Part shown: one piece after another, positions 36,495 to 45,695 of the stretch
Position numbering within the stretch: position 1 is the first letter of the stretch
Layout of the letters: every line of letters begins with the position of its first letter
Source: Salegentibacter echinorum
Lineage (GTDB): Bacteria > Bacteroidota > Bacteroidia > Flavobacteriales > Flavobacteriaceae
Length of the DNA: 64,000 nucleotides
Reading direction: 5' to 3'
NCBI RefSeq assembly: GCF_900129445.1
Contig: NZ_FQVT01000003.1
Location: 310,001-374,000 of the forward strand
Translations under genes and position numbers: made by a program
The notes under the pieces: model-generated
Database searches by the model: none
What the model was told of the DNA's origin: nothing
The model's input: only the letters and a program-made list of their open reading frames with translations

Positions 36495-37754
36495 ATGAGA
36501 AATAAATTAAAATATATAAGTATATCCGTAATTGTTTTGATAGTAACAGTTTCGTGCAAAAATAACACTGATAAAGAGATGGAAAAAACAACAGAAGATG
36601 AGGTTGTATTGGAAAAAGGAACTTTTGGGTATGATAAAGCTTTCCTTAGAAAACACCTGAAAAACACAATTGTCTTAGGAAATAATGACGGAAAAGCAAG
36701 CATTATAGTTTCTCCGGAACTGCAAGGCAGGGTGATGACCAGTACATTAAATGGACAGAAAGGAATGAGTTTTGGCTGGATAAACTACGATTTGATAAGT
36801 TCAAAAAAGAAATTAGAACATTTCAATCCTACCGGTGGTGAAGAACGTTTTTGGTTGGGACCTGAAGGCGGACAATTTTCAATTTATTTTGATAAAGATA
36901 AAAAGTTTGAGTTTGAAAATTGGTATGTGCCTGGTGCATTAGATACCGAATCATTTAATGTGAGTAAGCGTAATGAAAATAGTGTTTCTTTTGAAAAAGA
37001 AATGAAATTAACCAACTATTCAGGAACCCAATTTAATTTAAAAGTAAATCGAACCGTTTCCTTATTAACCAAGCAGGAGGTTATAAAGAACTTAGACCTA
37101 TTCAACGATCAATTCACTGTTGTTGCTTACGAAACACAAAATACTATTACCAATATTGGAGATAAAGAATGGAATAAAAATACTGGATTATTATCAATAT
37201 GGCTTTTATGCATGATGACACCATCAGATGAAGTTACTGTGGTAGCTCCTATACTTGAAGGCAATGAAGAAGAAAAAGGAGTAAAAGTAAATGATAATTA
37301 TTTTGGTGAGGTAGCTAAAGACAGACTTAAAAGCAAAGAACAGCATGTTTTTTTTAAAGCAGACGGGAAAAGCCGAGGTAAAATTGGAATAACACCGCTG
37401 CGTGCCACTGGATATATTGGTAGTTATGATGCCCAAAATGGAATACTAACCATATTACAAATAAAAACTCCTAAAGCAACTGATAGGTATGTGAATTCAG
37501 CCTGGGAAATACAGGATGATCCATATTCTGGAGATGTTTTAAATTCTTACAATGATGGTCCCTTGGAAGATAGAACTCAAATGGGACCATTTTACGAATT
37601 AGAGAGTTCTTCTCCTGCTTTAACTTTAGCGTCTGGTGAAAGTTACAATCACACACAAAGAATGTATCATTTTAAGGCTTCCAAAGAGATTTTAGACGAA
37701 CTATCGAAAGAGCTTTTAAAAATCTCTATTCAGGATATTGAAATGGTTTTTTGA
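36495..37754 (+). CDS. DUF6786-like lipoprotein, galactose-mutarotase-like fold suspected
   Basis: 419-aa lipoprotein (lipobox VTVSCKN, Cys at about residue 16) of a family often seen in Bacteroidota PULs and labelled DUF6786. Recognisable blocks include IVSPELQGRVMTSTLNGQ, GMSFGWINYDLI, FNPTGGEERFWLGPEGGQFS and the C-terminal GPFYELESSSPALTLASGES. The mix of beta-rich segments and the PEGGQFS/ELESSSP motifs suggests a mutarotase-like beta-sandwich, but no function is proven. It starts 35 bp after fucP in the same transcript. Confidence 0.65.
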   Translation: MRNKLKYISISVIVLIVTVSCKNNTDKEMEKTTEDEVVLEKGTFGYDKAFLRKHLKNTIVLGNNDGKASIIVSPELQGRVMTSTLNGQKGMSFGWINYDLISSKKKLEHFNPTGGEERFWLGPEGGQFSIYFDKDKKFEFENWYVPGALDTESFNVSKRNENSVSFEKEMKLTNYSGTQFNLKVNRTVSLLTKQEVIKNLDLFNDQFTVVAYETQNTITNIGDKEWNKNTGLLSIWLLCMMTPSDEVTVVAPILEGNEEEKGVKVNDNYFGEVAKDRLKSKEQHVFFKADGKSRGKIGITPLRATGYIGSYDAQNGILTILQIKTPKATDRYVNSAWEIQDDPYSGDVLNSYNDGPLEDRTQMGPFYELESSSPALTLASGESYNHTQRMYHFKASKEILDELSKELLKISIQDIEMVF

Positions 37755-37837
37755 AATTTCAATGCGAATGCTTTTCAAGTAAAATACAAGAAAAAAAAAC
37801 TAATTAAGAAATAGAGTAATCTTTTAATCCAGAAATT

Positions 37838-40039
37838 ATGATTAATAAAATTTTAGCTAGTCTAATAGGTGTGCTATTGCACACAGCAATTTTTGCACAA
37901 GGGCAGCGTACAATTAAAATAGAGCCTAATGATACTAAAGAGGATATTATAGAAAAAGCAGCTTGGGTAGTTCCTACTGCCAACCAATATGCTTATAAAA
38001 AATTAGAGTTTACGTGTTTTGTTCACTTTGGAGTAAATACTTTTACTGGAAAAGAATGGGGTGATGGGTTCGAAGATCCCAAAGTTTTTAATCTTCAAAA
38101 TTTAGATACAGATCAATGGTGTCGTGCTGCAAAAGATGCAGGAATGAAACTGGTAATGTTTACTGCCAAACATCATGATGGATTTGTATTATGGCAATCT
38201 CGTTATACCAAACATGGAGTGATGTCCTCTCCTTATAAAAACGGTAAGGGAGATGTGTTGAAAGAACTTGCAGCATCCTGCAAAAAATACGGATTGAAAT
38301 TGGGAGTTTATCTTTCTCCAGCCGATTTGTACCAAATAGAAAATAAAGACGGACTTTATGGAAATTTGAGCAAACGGACTGAGCGAATTATACCAAGGCC
38401 TGTTAAAAATAGACCTTTTAAAAACAAAACCACTTTTAAGTTTAAAGTAGATGATTATAACGAATATTTTTTGAATCAGCTTTTCGAACTCTTAACAGAA
38501 TACGGTCCTATTCACGAAGTTTGGTTTGATGGAGCGCATCCAAAACGAAAGGGAGGTCAAAAGTATAACTACCTGGCTTGGAAAGAACTAATACAAACCC
38601 TAGCACCCAATGCTGTAATTTTTGGAAAAGAAGATGTTCGCTGGTGCGGTAATGAATCTGGGGCTACGCGCGAATCAGAATGGGATGTAGTCACATTTGA
38701 CCAGAACCCTCATAAAATGAACCTTTTTCCTGACATGCATGGTGACCTTGGTAGCAGAGAAAAACTTTTTGATGCTAAATATCTACACTATTTGCCTGGC
38801 GAAACAGATACGTCTATAAGAGAAGGCTGGTTCTATAGAGATGAAGATCAAAAAGTGAGAAGTGCAGATGACGTATTCGATATTTATGAACGTTCTGTAG
38901 GTGGTAACTCTACTTTCCTACTAAATATTCCACCTAATAAAGAGGGTAGATTTTCCAAAGAAGATGTTAGAGTACTTAAGGAGGTTGGTGAAAGAATTAG
39001 AGAAACTTATAATAATAATTTGCTAGTTGGAGCTCAAGGTGAAAGTGCAATTCTTGATTCGAATGAAGACACTTATGTTTTAGGTGAAGACGGTAAAGGA
39101 GTTTATATAATTACTTTACCTAAGCCCATTACTTTGAATCGCTTCTTGTTGCAAGAAGCTATACAAACTCATGGGCAACGGGTTGAAGAACATGTATTAG
39201 ATGCCTGGGTAGATAATAAATGGCAGGAAGTAGTAGAAGGCACTACTATAGGTTATAAAAAAATACTGAGATTTCCAGAAGTGACTACCAATAAATTAAG
39301 GGTGAGAATTTTGAAATCTCGTTTAAGTCCTTCTTTATCAAATGTCTCTGCCCATTATTTTAAACCTCGTCCTCCACAATTAGTAATTGAACGTAATCTT
39401 AATGGTAAAGTCACCATTAGCCCTAAAAAAAGTGATTTTGATTGGAAAACCGACGGGATTGATGTTAATAAAAGTATTTCAAAAAATGTGATTATCAGAT
39501 ATACTACTAATGGTGAAATACCGAATGAAAATTCACAAATATTTTCCGATCCTTTTTTCTTGAAATCTGGATACGTAAAAGCCAAGTCATTTGAAAAAGA
39601 ACAAACAGGAGGTTTGGCAGAAAGAGAATTTGGCTTGATTAAAAAGGATTGGGACGTTAAAGGAACTTATGATAGTGAAAAAAATATCCCAGAGAATGCT
39701 ATTGATGCTGATGTAAAAACCTACTGGAATTCTGGAAGTGGAGAACCGGAATTAACCATCGATTTAAAAGAAAATAAAACGATTCGAGGTTTTATTTACA
39801 CTCCGCCATTAAATTTTAAAAAAGGCTTGATTGAAAAGGGAGTTATAAAAATAAGTAAAAACGGAACATCCTGGAAAACAGTCAGAACTTTTGACCTTGG
39901 TAATCTGATTAATGATCCTAAAGCACGTAAAGTTCTTTTTGATGAACCAGTAAAGGCAAGATATGTTAAAATTGTCTCTATTAGAGGAGCCGGAGGAAGC
40001 TCATCGGCAACCATTGCTGAAATAGATATTTTAGAATAA
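37838..40039 (+). CDS. GH29 alpha-L-fucosidase with C-terminal carbohydrate-binding modules
   Basis: Exported retaining exo-fucosidase, 733 aa. Signal peptide about 1-20. Catalytic barrel about 45-385: FTCFVHFGVNTFTGKEWG, MFTAKHHDGFVLWQSRYT and the nucleophile region EVWFDGAHPKRKGG (Asp in WFDGA). Downstream are a discoidin-like beta-sandwich (about 395-500), a chitobiase/hexosaminidase C-terminal-like module (about 515-595, IIRYTTNGEIP) and a second F5/8-type module to the end. The length and modules resemble the alpha-1,3/4-specific subgroup of GH29. It lies 83 bp after the DUF6786 gene and 8 bp before the next. Confidence 0.92.
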   Translation: MINKILASLIGVLLHTAIFAQGQRTIKIEPNDTKEDIIEKAAWVVPTANQYAYKKLEFTCFVHFGVNTFTGKEWGDGFEDPKVFNLQNLDTDQWCRAAKDAGMKLVMFTAKHHDGFVLWQSRYTKHGVMSSPYKNGKGDVLKELAASCKKYGLKLGVYLSPADLYQIENKDGLYGNLSKRTERIIPRPVKNRPFKNKTTFKFKVDDYNEYFLNQLFELLTEYGPIHEVWFDGAHPKRKGGQKYNYLAWKELIQTLAPNAVIFGKEDVRWCGNESGATRESEWDVVTFDQNPHKMNLFPDMHGDLGSREKLFDAKYLHYLPGETDTSIREGWFYRDEDQKVRSADDVFDIYERSVGGNSTFLLNIPPNKEGRFSKEDVRVLKEVGERIRETYNNNLLVGAQGESAILDSNEDTYVLGEDGKGVYIITLPKPITLNRFLLQEAIQTHGQRVEEHVLDAWVDNKWQEVVEGTTIGYKKILRFPEVTTNKLRVRILKSRLSPSLSNVSAHYFKPRPPQLVIERNLNGKVTISPKKSDFDWKTDGIDVNKSISKNVIIRYTTNGEIPNENSQIFSDPFFLKSGYVKAKSFEKEQTGGLAEREFGLIKKDWDVKGTYDSEKNIPENAIDADVKTYWNSGSGEPELTIDLKENKTIRGFIYTPPLNFKKGLIEKGVIKISKNGTSWKTVRTFDLGNLINDPKARKVLFDEPVKARYVKIVSIRGAGGSSSATIAEIDILE

Positions 40040-40047
40040 GAATTTAG

Positions 40048-41061
40048 TTGAAAGAAATAATTATGTTAAGATTGAATATCATTATAGTTATATGCGCCTT
40101 TTTTGGAACAATATCTTGTCAAACCAATCAGAAGAGATTAGATACTCCCAAAAAAAACATTTTAGAAGATGCAGAAATTCCTTATTTAAAAGGAGAAAGT
40201 CAACAAATTTTTGATCCAAAACCTTCACCAGATTTTGACGAAAATAAGTGGTTTACAAATGATCATTGTTTTGTGGTTGATAAAAAAGGAAAGCTTCACT
40301 GGTTTGGAATTAATAATCCTTTTCCTCCTGAAGGAAAAGACTTGTATAGATATCATCCTTATTTAGGACATCTAACCTCAAATAGTGCGACCAAAAATTG
40401 GAAACGAGAACCTTTTGCAATTAATGAAATTGAGGGTACCGAGTATATTGGGGCTCCGTTTGTTGTTTGGCATGAAGAATCTAATAGATGGGTGATGGTG
40501 GTTGAACAATGGAGGGAAAAAAGACAGTTAGAAGTCTATTGGTCAACAGATCTTGTAAATTGGGAAGAAACAAAAACACCCATTTTGCCAAATAAATTGT
40601 GGGTGGGAACAAGAGACCCACATATTATGAAAGGACCTGACGGGAAATACTGGATTCATGTTGTAGCAACCGGTAATGAAGGTATGAAACAATCACAGGT
40701 GTTGAGAATTCGTACTAAGGACTTTGTAAATTTTGAAAACCCCGAAACGATTCTTGGAATTGATGATAATGAATGGGCTACATTGATTGAATCTCCTTTT
40801 TTGATTGAAAGAAATGGATTATGGTATTTGTTTTTTACCTATGCACATAGGCGATATGCCGAGACCCTGGTAATTGTTTCGGATAATCCTGATCATTTTG
40901 ACTACAAAAAAAATGTCTTAACAACTATGTTTGGTCATGCAGCCGAAATAATTAGTTATAAAGGGAAAGAATATATTACTTCCTGCGGCCCTGAAGATGC
41001 ACATTACTTGAATACCCATGGAGTCACTATGGCTGAATTAGGATGGTTGAATCAAAAATAA
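40048..41061 (+). CDS. Five-bladed beta-propeller glycosidase-like lipoprotein 1
   Basis: 337-aa lipoprotein (lipobox TISCQTN, Cys at about 25) with GH43/GH32-type propeller repeats. Visible motifs: WFTNDHCFVVDKKGKLHWFG near the N-terminus, YIGAPFVVWHEESNRW, GTRDPHIMKGPDGKYWIHV (candidate general-base region with the RDP of the GH32/43/68 superfamily) and ATLIESPFLIERNGLWYLFF (candidate acid Glu). It is a paralogue of the gene at 44651. The exact CAZy family and bond cleaved are unclear. The true start may be the internal Met at codon 6 (MLRLN). It sits 8 bp behind the GH29 gene. Confidence 0.7.
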   Translation: MKEIIMLRLNIIIVICAFFGTISCQTNQKRLDTPKKNILEDAEIPYLKGESQQIFDPKPSPDFDENKWFTNDHCFVVDKKGKLHWFGINNPFPPEGKDLYRYHPYLGHLTSNSATKNWKREPFAINEIEGTEYIGAPFVVWHEESNRWVMVVEQWREKRQLEVYWSTDLVNWEETKTPILPNKLWVGTRDPHIMKGPDGKYWIHVVATGNEGMKQSQVLRIRTKDFVNFENPETILGIDDNEWATLIESPFLIERNGLWYLFFTYAHRRYAETLVIVSDNPDHFDYKKNVLTTMFGHAAEIISYKGKEYITSCGPEDAHYLNTHGVTMAELGWLNQK

Positions 41062-41083
41062 TTTTAAAGAAAAAAATATAAGC

Positions 41084-43699
41084 ATGAACAGATTGATAAC
41101 ATTACTATTATTGGTGCTCCTTTCTTCACAAATAATAGCACAATCAAATACAAATGAAACAGTAGATGGTTCTAAAAAAGACTTAAAGTATATAGGTATG
41201 CCTGTTGGTGGAATTTCTGCTGGTCAGGTTTATTTAGGAGGTGATGGGCAACTTTGGTACTGGGATATATTTAATATATCTAAAATTAGCCCGGGAAACG
41301 AAGGAGGGCATCGTTATTATCTTAATCCATTAGTACAGGATAATAATTTTGAGAATGGTTTTGGTATAACAATCAATGACAATGGGTTTGAATATAAAAG
41401 ACCCCTAAATAAACAGGGATTTTCTAATATTTCTTTTCAAGGAGAGTACCCTATAGGAAAAGTTACCTATAATGACCCCCAATTGCCGGTAGAAATTAAA
41501 TTGAATGCTTATACTCCATTTATCCCAACAGATGCAGATAATTCTGGTTTGCCGATGATAGTAATGGAATATACCGTTATTAACGAGGGTAACACAAATA
41601 TTGATGTCTCTATAAATGGATGGTTACAGAACACAGCAGGTTATTGGAGTGCTCAAAAACAGGTTCTAAATGGGCAACACCAAAATAAGATCATAAGTAC
41701 TGGAAATTACACGAGGCTGATATGCGAGAGTTCAAATTTAGATTCGAATACATTTCCAGATGCTGGAAACATGAGTTTAACACTGGTAGGAGAAGGTATT
41801 GGAAACGCTGGTGTTAGTAAACCAAAAGGAGCTTATGTTTATGAAGTACCGGAAGAAAAACCTCAGGCTACTATAGATATTGGGCAAAAACTTGTAGGAA
41901 GTGTCTCTTCTACTGTAAATCTAAAGCCTGGTGAACAAAAAACATTTACTTTTCATTTAAGTTGGTACTTTCCCAATGTACACCTTTGGGATGGGGGACA
42001 TCATTGGACTAATAAAGAAGATTTAAGACATTATTATAGTAGTAAATTTGAGAATTCGGCTGCAGTTTCAGAGTATGTAATTAACAGGCCAGAACTATTA
42101 AAAATTACAAAAAACTGGAATAAAACATGGTATAACTCTAGTTTGCCAAAGTGGTTTTTAGATCGAACATTTGCCAATGTAAGTACCTTGGCAACGACTG
42201 CTACAGTGCGGTTTGACGATTTGAAAGATCGCAAAGAAAGCGAAGGAAGATTTTATACCTATGAGGGGGTGTATTTAGGAGAAGGGACTTGTACTCATGT
42301 ATTTCATTATGAACAGGCAATGGGGCGTGTTTTTCCAAATTTAGCCCAAAACTTAAGAGAACAAGTTGATCTTGGTTTGTCTTTTCAAAACAACGGTATC
42401 ATTTCCTATAGAGGCGAGTTTAGTGATATGGGACGGCATGATGGTCGAGGGTTTGCCATTGATGGACATGCCGGAACTGTTATGCGAATTTATAGAGAAC
42501 ACCTGATGTCCTCAGACGATGAATTTTTAAAGAGAAACTGGAAAAAGATTAAAAAATCTATTCAGGTAATGATAAACCAGGATATGGAGAAAACCGGAAA
42601 AGCTGACGGTATCTTGGAAGGCCCGCAATACAATACTTTAGATCGAACCTGGTATGGGAAAATAAGCTGGATAAGTGGTTTATATGCAGCTTCTCTAAAA
42701 GCAGGAAAACAAATGGCATTGGATATGAAGGATGTGCAATTTGCTAAGACTTGTGATAAATTAGCTAAGAGAAGTTTTAAAAATATTTCTAAAGAATTAT
42801 TCAATGGAGAATATTTTATTCAAAAAAATGACTCTGATCATCCTGAAGCACCAAATACGAATATAGGTTGTCATACAGATCAACTATTAGGGCAATATTG
42901 GTCTACTCAAACTGGACTGGGGGATATTTTGCCTGAGGAGAAAGTAAAAACAGCTTTGAAATCTATTATGAAATATAACTTTGTGGATAATTATGGAGAA
43001 TATCTTTCTGAAGCCGATATTCCGGTACAACGTTACTACGCCGATAAGGATGAAGCAGGGGTAGTGATGGCATCCTTTCCTAAAGGAGGAACCGATTTAG
43101 CTCCCGGAATCATTGAAAATGAATGGGAAAAATTAGTGGTAGGCTATTTTAGCGAAATTTGGACAGGACAGGAACATCAATTGGCGGCCACCCTTATTTC
43201 CGAAGGCTTAGTAGAAGAAGGATTAAAGGTAGTGAAAGCAATCCACGACCGCTATACAGCTAAAAGAAGAAATCCATATAATGAAATCGAATACGGTAAT
43301 CATTATACCAGGGCCATGAGTGGTTATGCACCGTTTATCGCGGTTTCCGGGTTTAAATATCACGGTCCAAAAGGAATTATCGGATTTGCACCGAAACTGA
43401 ATAAAGAGAAATTTAAATCTGCATTTATAACAGCGCAAGGATGGGGGAGTTTTAGTCAAAATATATCAGGCTCCTCTCAAGAGGTTGAGTTAATGTTGAA
43501 TTACGGGAAATTAAACCTGAATCAAATAAATGTACAAATTCCTAAAGGGAAAAGAGTTTCTAAACTAAGAGTAGCATTAAATGGCAATCCCATTGAAATA
43601 AAGGATTCCAAATTAAAACATAACCAATTAAATGTCAAAATTCATTCCAGAAGTTTGCATAAGGGAGATGTTTTAGAAGCAATACTAACCTTAAAATAG
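41084..43699 (+). CDS. GH116 family glycosidase
   Basis: Exported 871-aa enzyme with signal peptide (about 1-20). The N-terminal beta-sandwich typical of GH116 starts with YIGMPVGGISAGQVYLGGDG. An (alpha/alpha)6 catalytic domain follows from about residue 380 (YTYEGVYLGEGTCTHVFHYE, FAIDGHAGTVMRIYREHL, LEGPQYNTLDRTWYGKISWI). The family includes beta-glucosidases, beta-xylosidases and N-acetyl-beta-glucosaminidases and human GBA2; the GQYNTYD-like segment is present as GPQYNTLD and the late DLAPGIIENEW contains acidic candidates. In this PUL a beta-hexosaminidase or beta-glycosidase role is plausible. Gaps: 22 bp upstream, 5 bp downstream. Confidence 0.85.
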   Translation: MNRLITLLLLVLLSSQIIAQSNTNETVDGSKKDLKYIGMPVGGISAGQVYLGGDGQLWYWDIFNISKISPGNEGGHRYYLNPLVQDNNFENGFGITINDNGFEYKRPLNKQGFSNISFQGEYPIGKVTYNDPQLPVEIKLNAYTPFIPTDADNSGLPMIVMEYTVINEGNTNIDVSINGWLQNTAGYWSAQKQVLNGQHQNKIISTGNYTRLICESSNLDSNTFPDAGNMSLTLVGEGIGNAGVSKPKGAYVYEVPEEKPQATIDIGQKLVGSVSSTVNLKPGEQKTFTFHLSWYFPNVHLWDGGHHWTNKEDLRHYYSSKFENSAAVSEYVINRPELLKITKNWNKTWYNSSLPKWFLDRTFANVSTLATTATVRFDDLKDRKESEGRFYTYEGVYLGEGTCTHVFHYEQAMGRVFPNLAQNLREQVDLGLSFQNNGIISYRGEFSDMGRHDGRGFAIDGHAGTVMRIYREHLMSSDDEFLKRNWKKIKKSIQVMINQDMEKTGKADGILEGPQYNTLDRTWYGKISWISGLYAASLKAGKQMALDMKDVQFAKTCDKLAKRSFKNISKELFNGEYFIQKNDSDHPEAPNTNIGCHTDQLLGQYWSTQTGLGDILPEEKVKTALKSIMKYNFVDNYGEYLSEADIPVQRYYADKDEAGVVMASFPKGGTDLAPGIIENEWEKLVVGYFSEIWTGQEHQLAATLISEGLVEEGLKVVKAIHDRYTAKRRNPYNEIEYGNHYTRAMSGYAPFIAVSGFKYHGPKGIIGFAPKLNKEKFKSAFITAQGWGSFSQNISGSSQEVELMLNYGKLNLNQINVQIPKGKRVSKLRVALNGNPIEIKDSKLKHNQLNVKIHSRSLHKGDVLEAILTLK

Positions 43700-43704
43700 G
43701 AAAG

Positions 43705-44631
43705 ATGGTTTTTAGATCTAAAATTGTTTTGGTCATTCTTGCCGGTTTAATCACCATGGTTAATATGGCTTGCGTTAATAAAGAAAAGGCTATTAAAAGT
43801 AGAGAGCCTTTAATTAAACATGTTATCTTGGTAGGTGCCGATGGATTGGGTAGCTATGCTTTCGACAAGGCAGAAATACCTAACCTAAGAAAAATGATGA
43901 AGGAAGGAGCATATTCTTTAAAAACTAGAGCCGTATTACCTTCTTCCAGTGCGGTGAATTGGGCTTCTATGATTATGGGGTCAGGTCCTGAACTTCATGG
44001 ATTTACGGAATGGGGAAGTAAGAAACCAGAGCTACCTTCCGCTGTACTGGGGCCAAGCGGATTATATCCTACTATTTTTAGTGTTATAGATCAACAAATG
44101 CCCAAGGCTAAAATGGGGGTGTCCTATAGTTGGTCCGGCATAAAATATCTTTTTGAAAATGAATTAGTTGATCTAAATTATAATGGAGAAACAGAAGAGA
44201 AAACTATGCAGAATGGAATTGATTTTATAGTTAGAGAAAAGCCGGCATTTACCTTTATACATTTGGATGAGCCTGATCATACCGGTCATAGCATTGGACA
44301 CGATACCCCTGAGTATTACAAAGCTGTCGGTCGTGTAGACAAATTAGTAGGAGACCTGTTAGAAGCCTTGGAAAAGGAAAATTTAATGGACAATACAATT
44401 ATTATTTTCACGGCAGACCATGGTGGGATAAACAAAGGGCATGGAGGAAAAACTCTCTTGGAAACGCAGATTCCATGGATTGCTTATGGAAAGGGAATTT
44501 CAGGAAAAGGCAAACTTAAAAATACAATTGTCACCTATGATACAGCAGCTACCATTGCACATCTGTTAGGGTTAAATATCCCCGATTTCTGGCGTGGAAA
44601 ACCGGTAACCGAAATTTTAAATCATAATTAA
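43705..44631 (+). CDS. Alkaline-phosphatase-fold phosphodiesterase (PF01663 type)
   Basis: 308-aa metal-dependent hydrolase of the nucleotide pyrophosphatase/phosphodiesterase branch of the alkaline phosphatase superfamily, with a lipoprotein-like signal (VNMACVN). Two-metal ligands are visible: Asp in VGADGLG, the nucleophile region LPSSSAVNWASM (a serine where threonine is usual), Asp/His in LDEPDHTGHSIGHD, Asp-His in FTADHGGINKGHGG. Members hydrolyse phosphodiesters, phosphonate monoesters or related esters. Its position between two glycan hydrolases, 5 bp behind GH116, suggests it removes a phospho- or phosphono-substituent from the glycan. The substrate is inferred. Confidence 0.82.
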   Translation: MVFRSKIVLVILAGLITMVNMACVNKEKAIKSREPLIKHVILVGADGLGSYAFDKAEIPNLRKMMKEGAYSLKTRAVLPSSSAVNWASMIMGSGPELHGFTEWGSKKPELPSAVLGPSGLYPTIFSVIDQQMPKAKMGVSYSWSGIKYLFENELVDLNYNGETEEKTMQNGIDFIVREKPAFTFIHLDEPDHTGHSIGHDTPEYYKAVGRVDKLVGDLLEALEKENLMDNTIIIFTADHGGINKGHGGKTLLETQIPWIAYGKGISGKGKLKNTIVTYDTAATIAHLLGLNIPDFWRGKPVTEILNHN

Positions 44632-44650
44632 TTAGTTTCAAAAAAATATC

Positions 44651-45646
44651 ATGAAAGTTCTTTTAAAATTAGTATCAATTGCAATGGTTTTAGGTTTATC
44701 TCTTATACCTTTAGGATGCCATCAAAATTCCAAAAAAACAGAGACAACTAAGGAAACTACTTTCAGGGTGGAAACACCTGAAATTTCAGGAGAGTGGCAA
44801 CATATTTTTAATCCAAATGATACCCGTTCCGAAATTGATACTACTTGGTATACGAATGATCATAGTTTTGCTAAAGGACCAGATGGCAAATGGCATGCCT
44901 ATGGTATAATTGGTCATAAACCTATTAATCCATGGACTGGAGAAAACAAACTTTTTCATATAAGTGCTGACAGTATTTCTCAATTAACGTGGGAGGATCA
45001 CGATTATGCCCTTAAAGCAAAACCTGGAGTAGAACGAGTACTTTGGGCTCCACATATATACCAGGAAGATGATAAAAGTCATATGTTTTATAATATAGGG
45101 AATTTACAGGAAAAGGCGCCATACTATGCTAGTTGGGGACAATTGTGTATGGCAGAATCTGACGATATGTTCAATTGGAAAAGGCATGAGTTTAACCCCT
45201 TGTTCAGTGATCCGGGACACGCAAGAGATTCCTTTGTTTTTAAGGATAATGGGATATATTATTTTTATTATACCCGGACATTTAATGAAGTCGATACTCG
45301 TTCTTCTGTAGCAGTGCGAACCAGTCCTGATTTAAAACATTGGAGTGGACCAAAAATTGTACATACCCAACCATATGAGGCTGATTGGGCGGGGGATGCT
45401 GAAAGTCCTTTTATAGTAAAAAGAAATGGATTGTATTATCTATTCGTATGTCGCGCACTTACCGATTATAACGAAACACATGTATATTGGTCTAAGGATC
45501 CTTTAAACTTTCCTATAGAGAACTTAGTTACCTCTTTACCTTTACATGCTCCTGAAGTAATTAAAGTAAACGAAAGCGAATGGTATATTTCCAATACCGG
45601 TTGGGATAAAAAAGGACTGTATTTAGCGAAAATGAAATGGAAATAA
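44651..45646 (+). CDS. Five-bladed beta-propeller glycosidase-like lipoprotein 2
   Basis: 331-aa lipoprotein (lipobox PLGCHQN, Cys at about 24), paralogue of the product at 40048. Shared features: WYTNDHSFAKGPDGKWHAYG, a GHARDSFVFKDNGIYYFYYT segment in place of the GTRDPHIM box, and GDAESPFIVKRNGLYYLFVC. The superfamily is that of GH43/GH32-like propellers; no specific family can be named. The presence of two related but diverged propellers in one operon suggests they act on two different linkages. It lies 19 bp after the phosphodiesterase and 49 bp before GH20. Confidence 0.7.
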   Translation: MKVLLKLVSIAMVLGLSLIPLGCHQNSKKTETTKETTFRVETPEISGEWQHIFNPNDTRSEIDTTWYTNDHSFAKGPDGKWHAYGIIGHKPINPWTGENKLFHISADSISQLTWEDHDYALKAKPGVERVLWAPHIYQEDDKSHMFYNIGNLQEKAPYYASWGQLCMAESDDMFNWKRHEFNPLFSDPGHARDSFVFKDNGIYYFYYTRTFNEVDTRSSVAVRTSPDLKHWSGPKIVHTQPYEADWAGDAESPFIVKRNGLYYLFVCRALTDYNETHVYWSKDPLNFPIENLVTSLPLHAPEVIKVNESEWYISNTGWDKKGLYLAKMKWK

Positions 45647-45695
45647 GCATAATAATGAGATTAATTAAGAATTTGAAAATGTTCAAAACGCCGTT

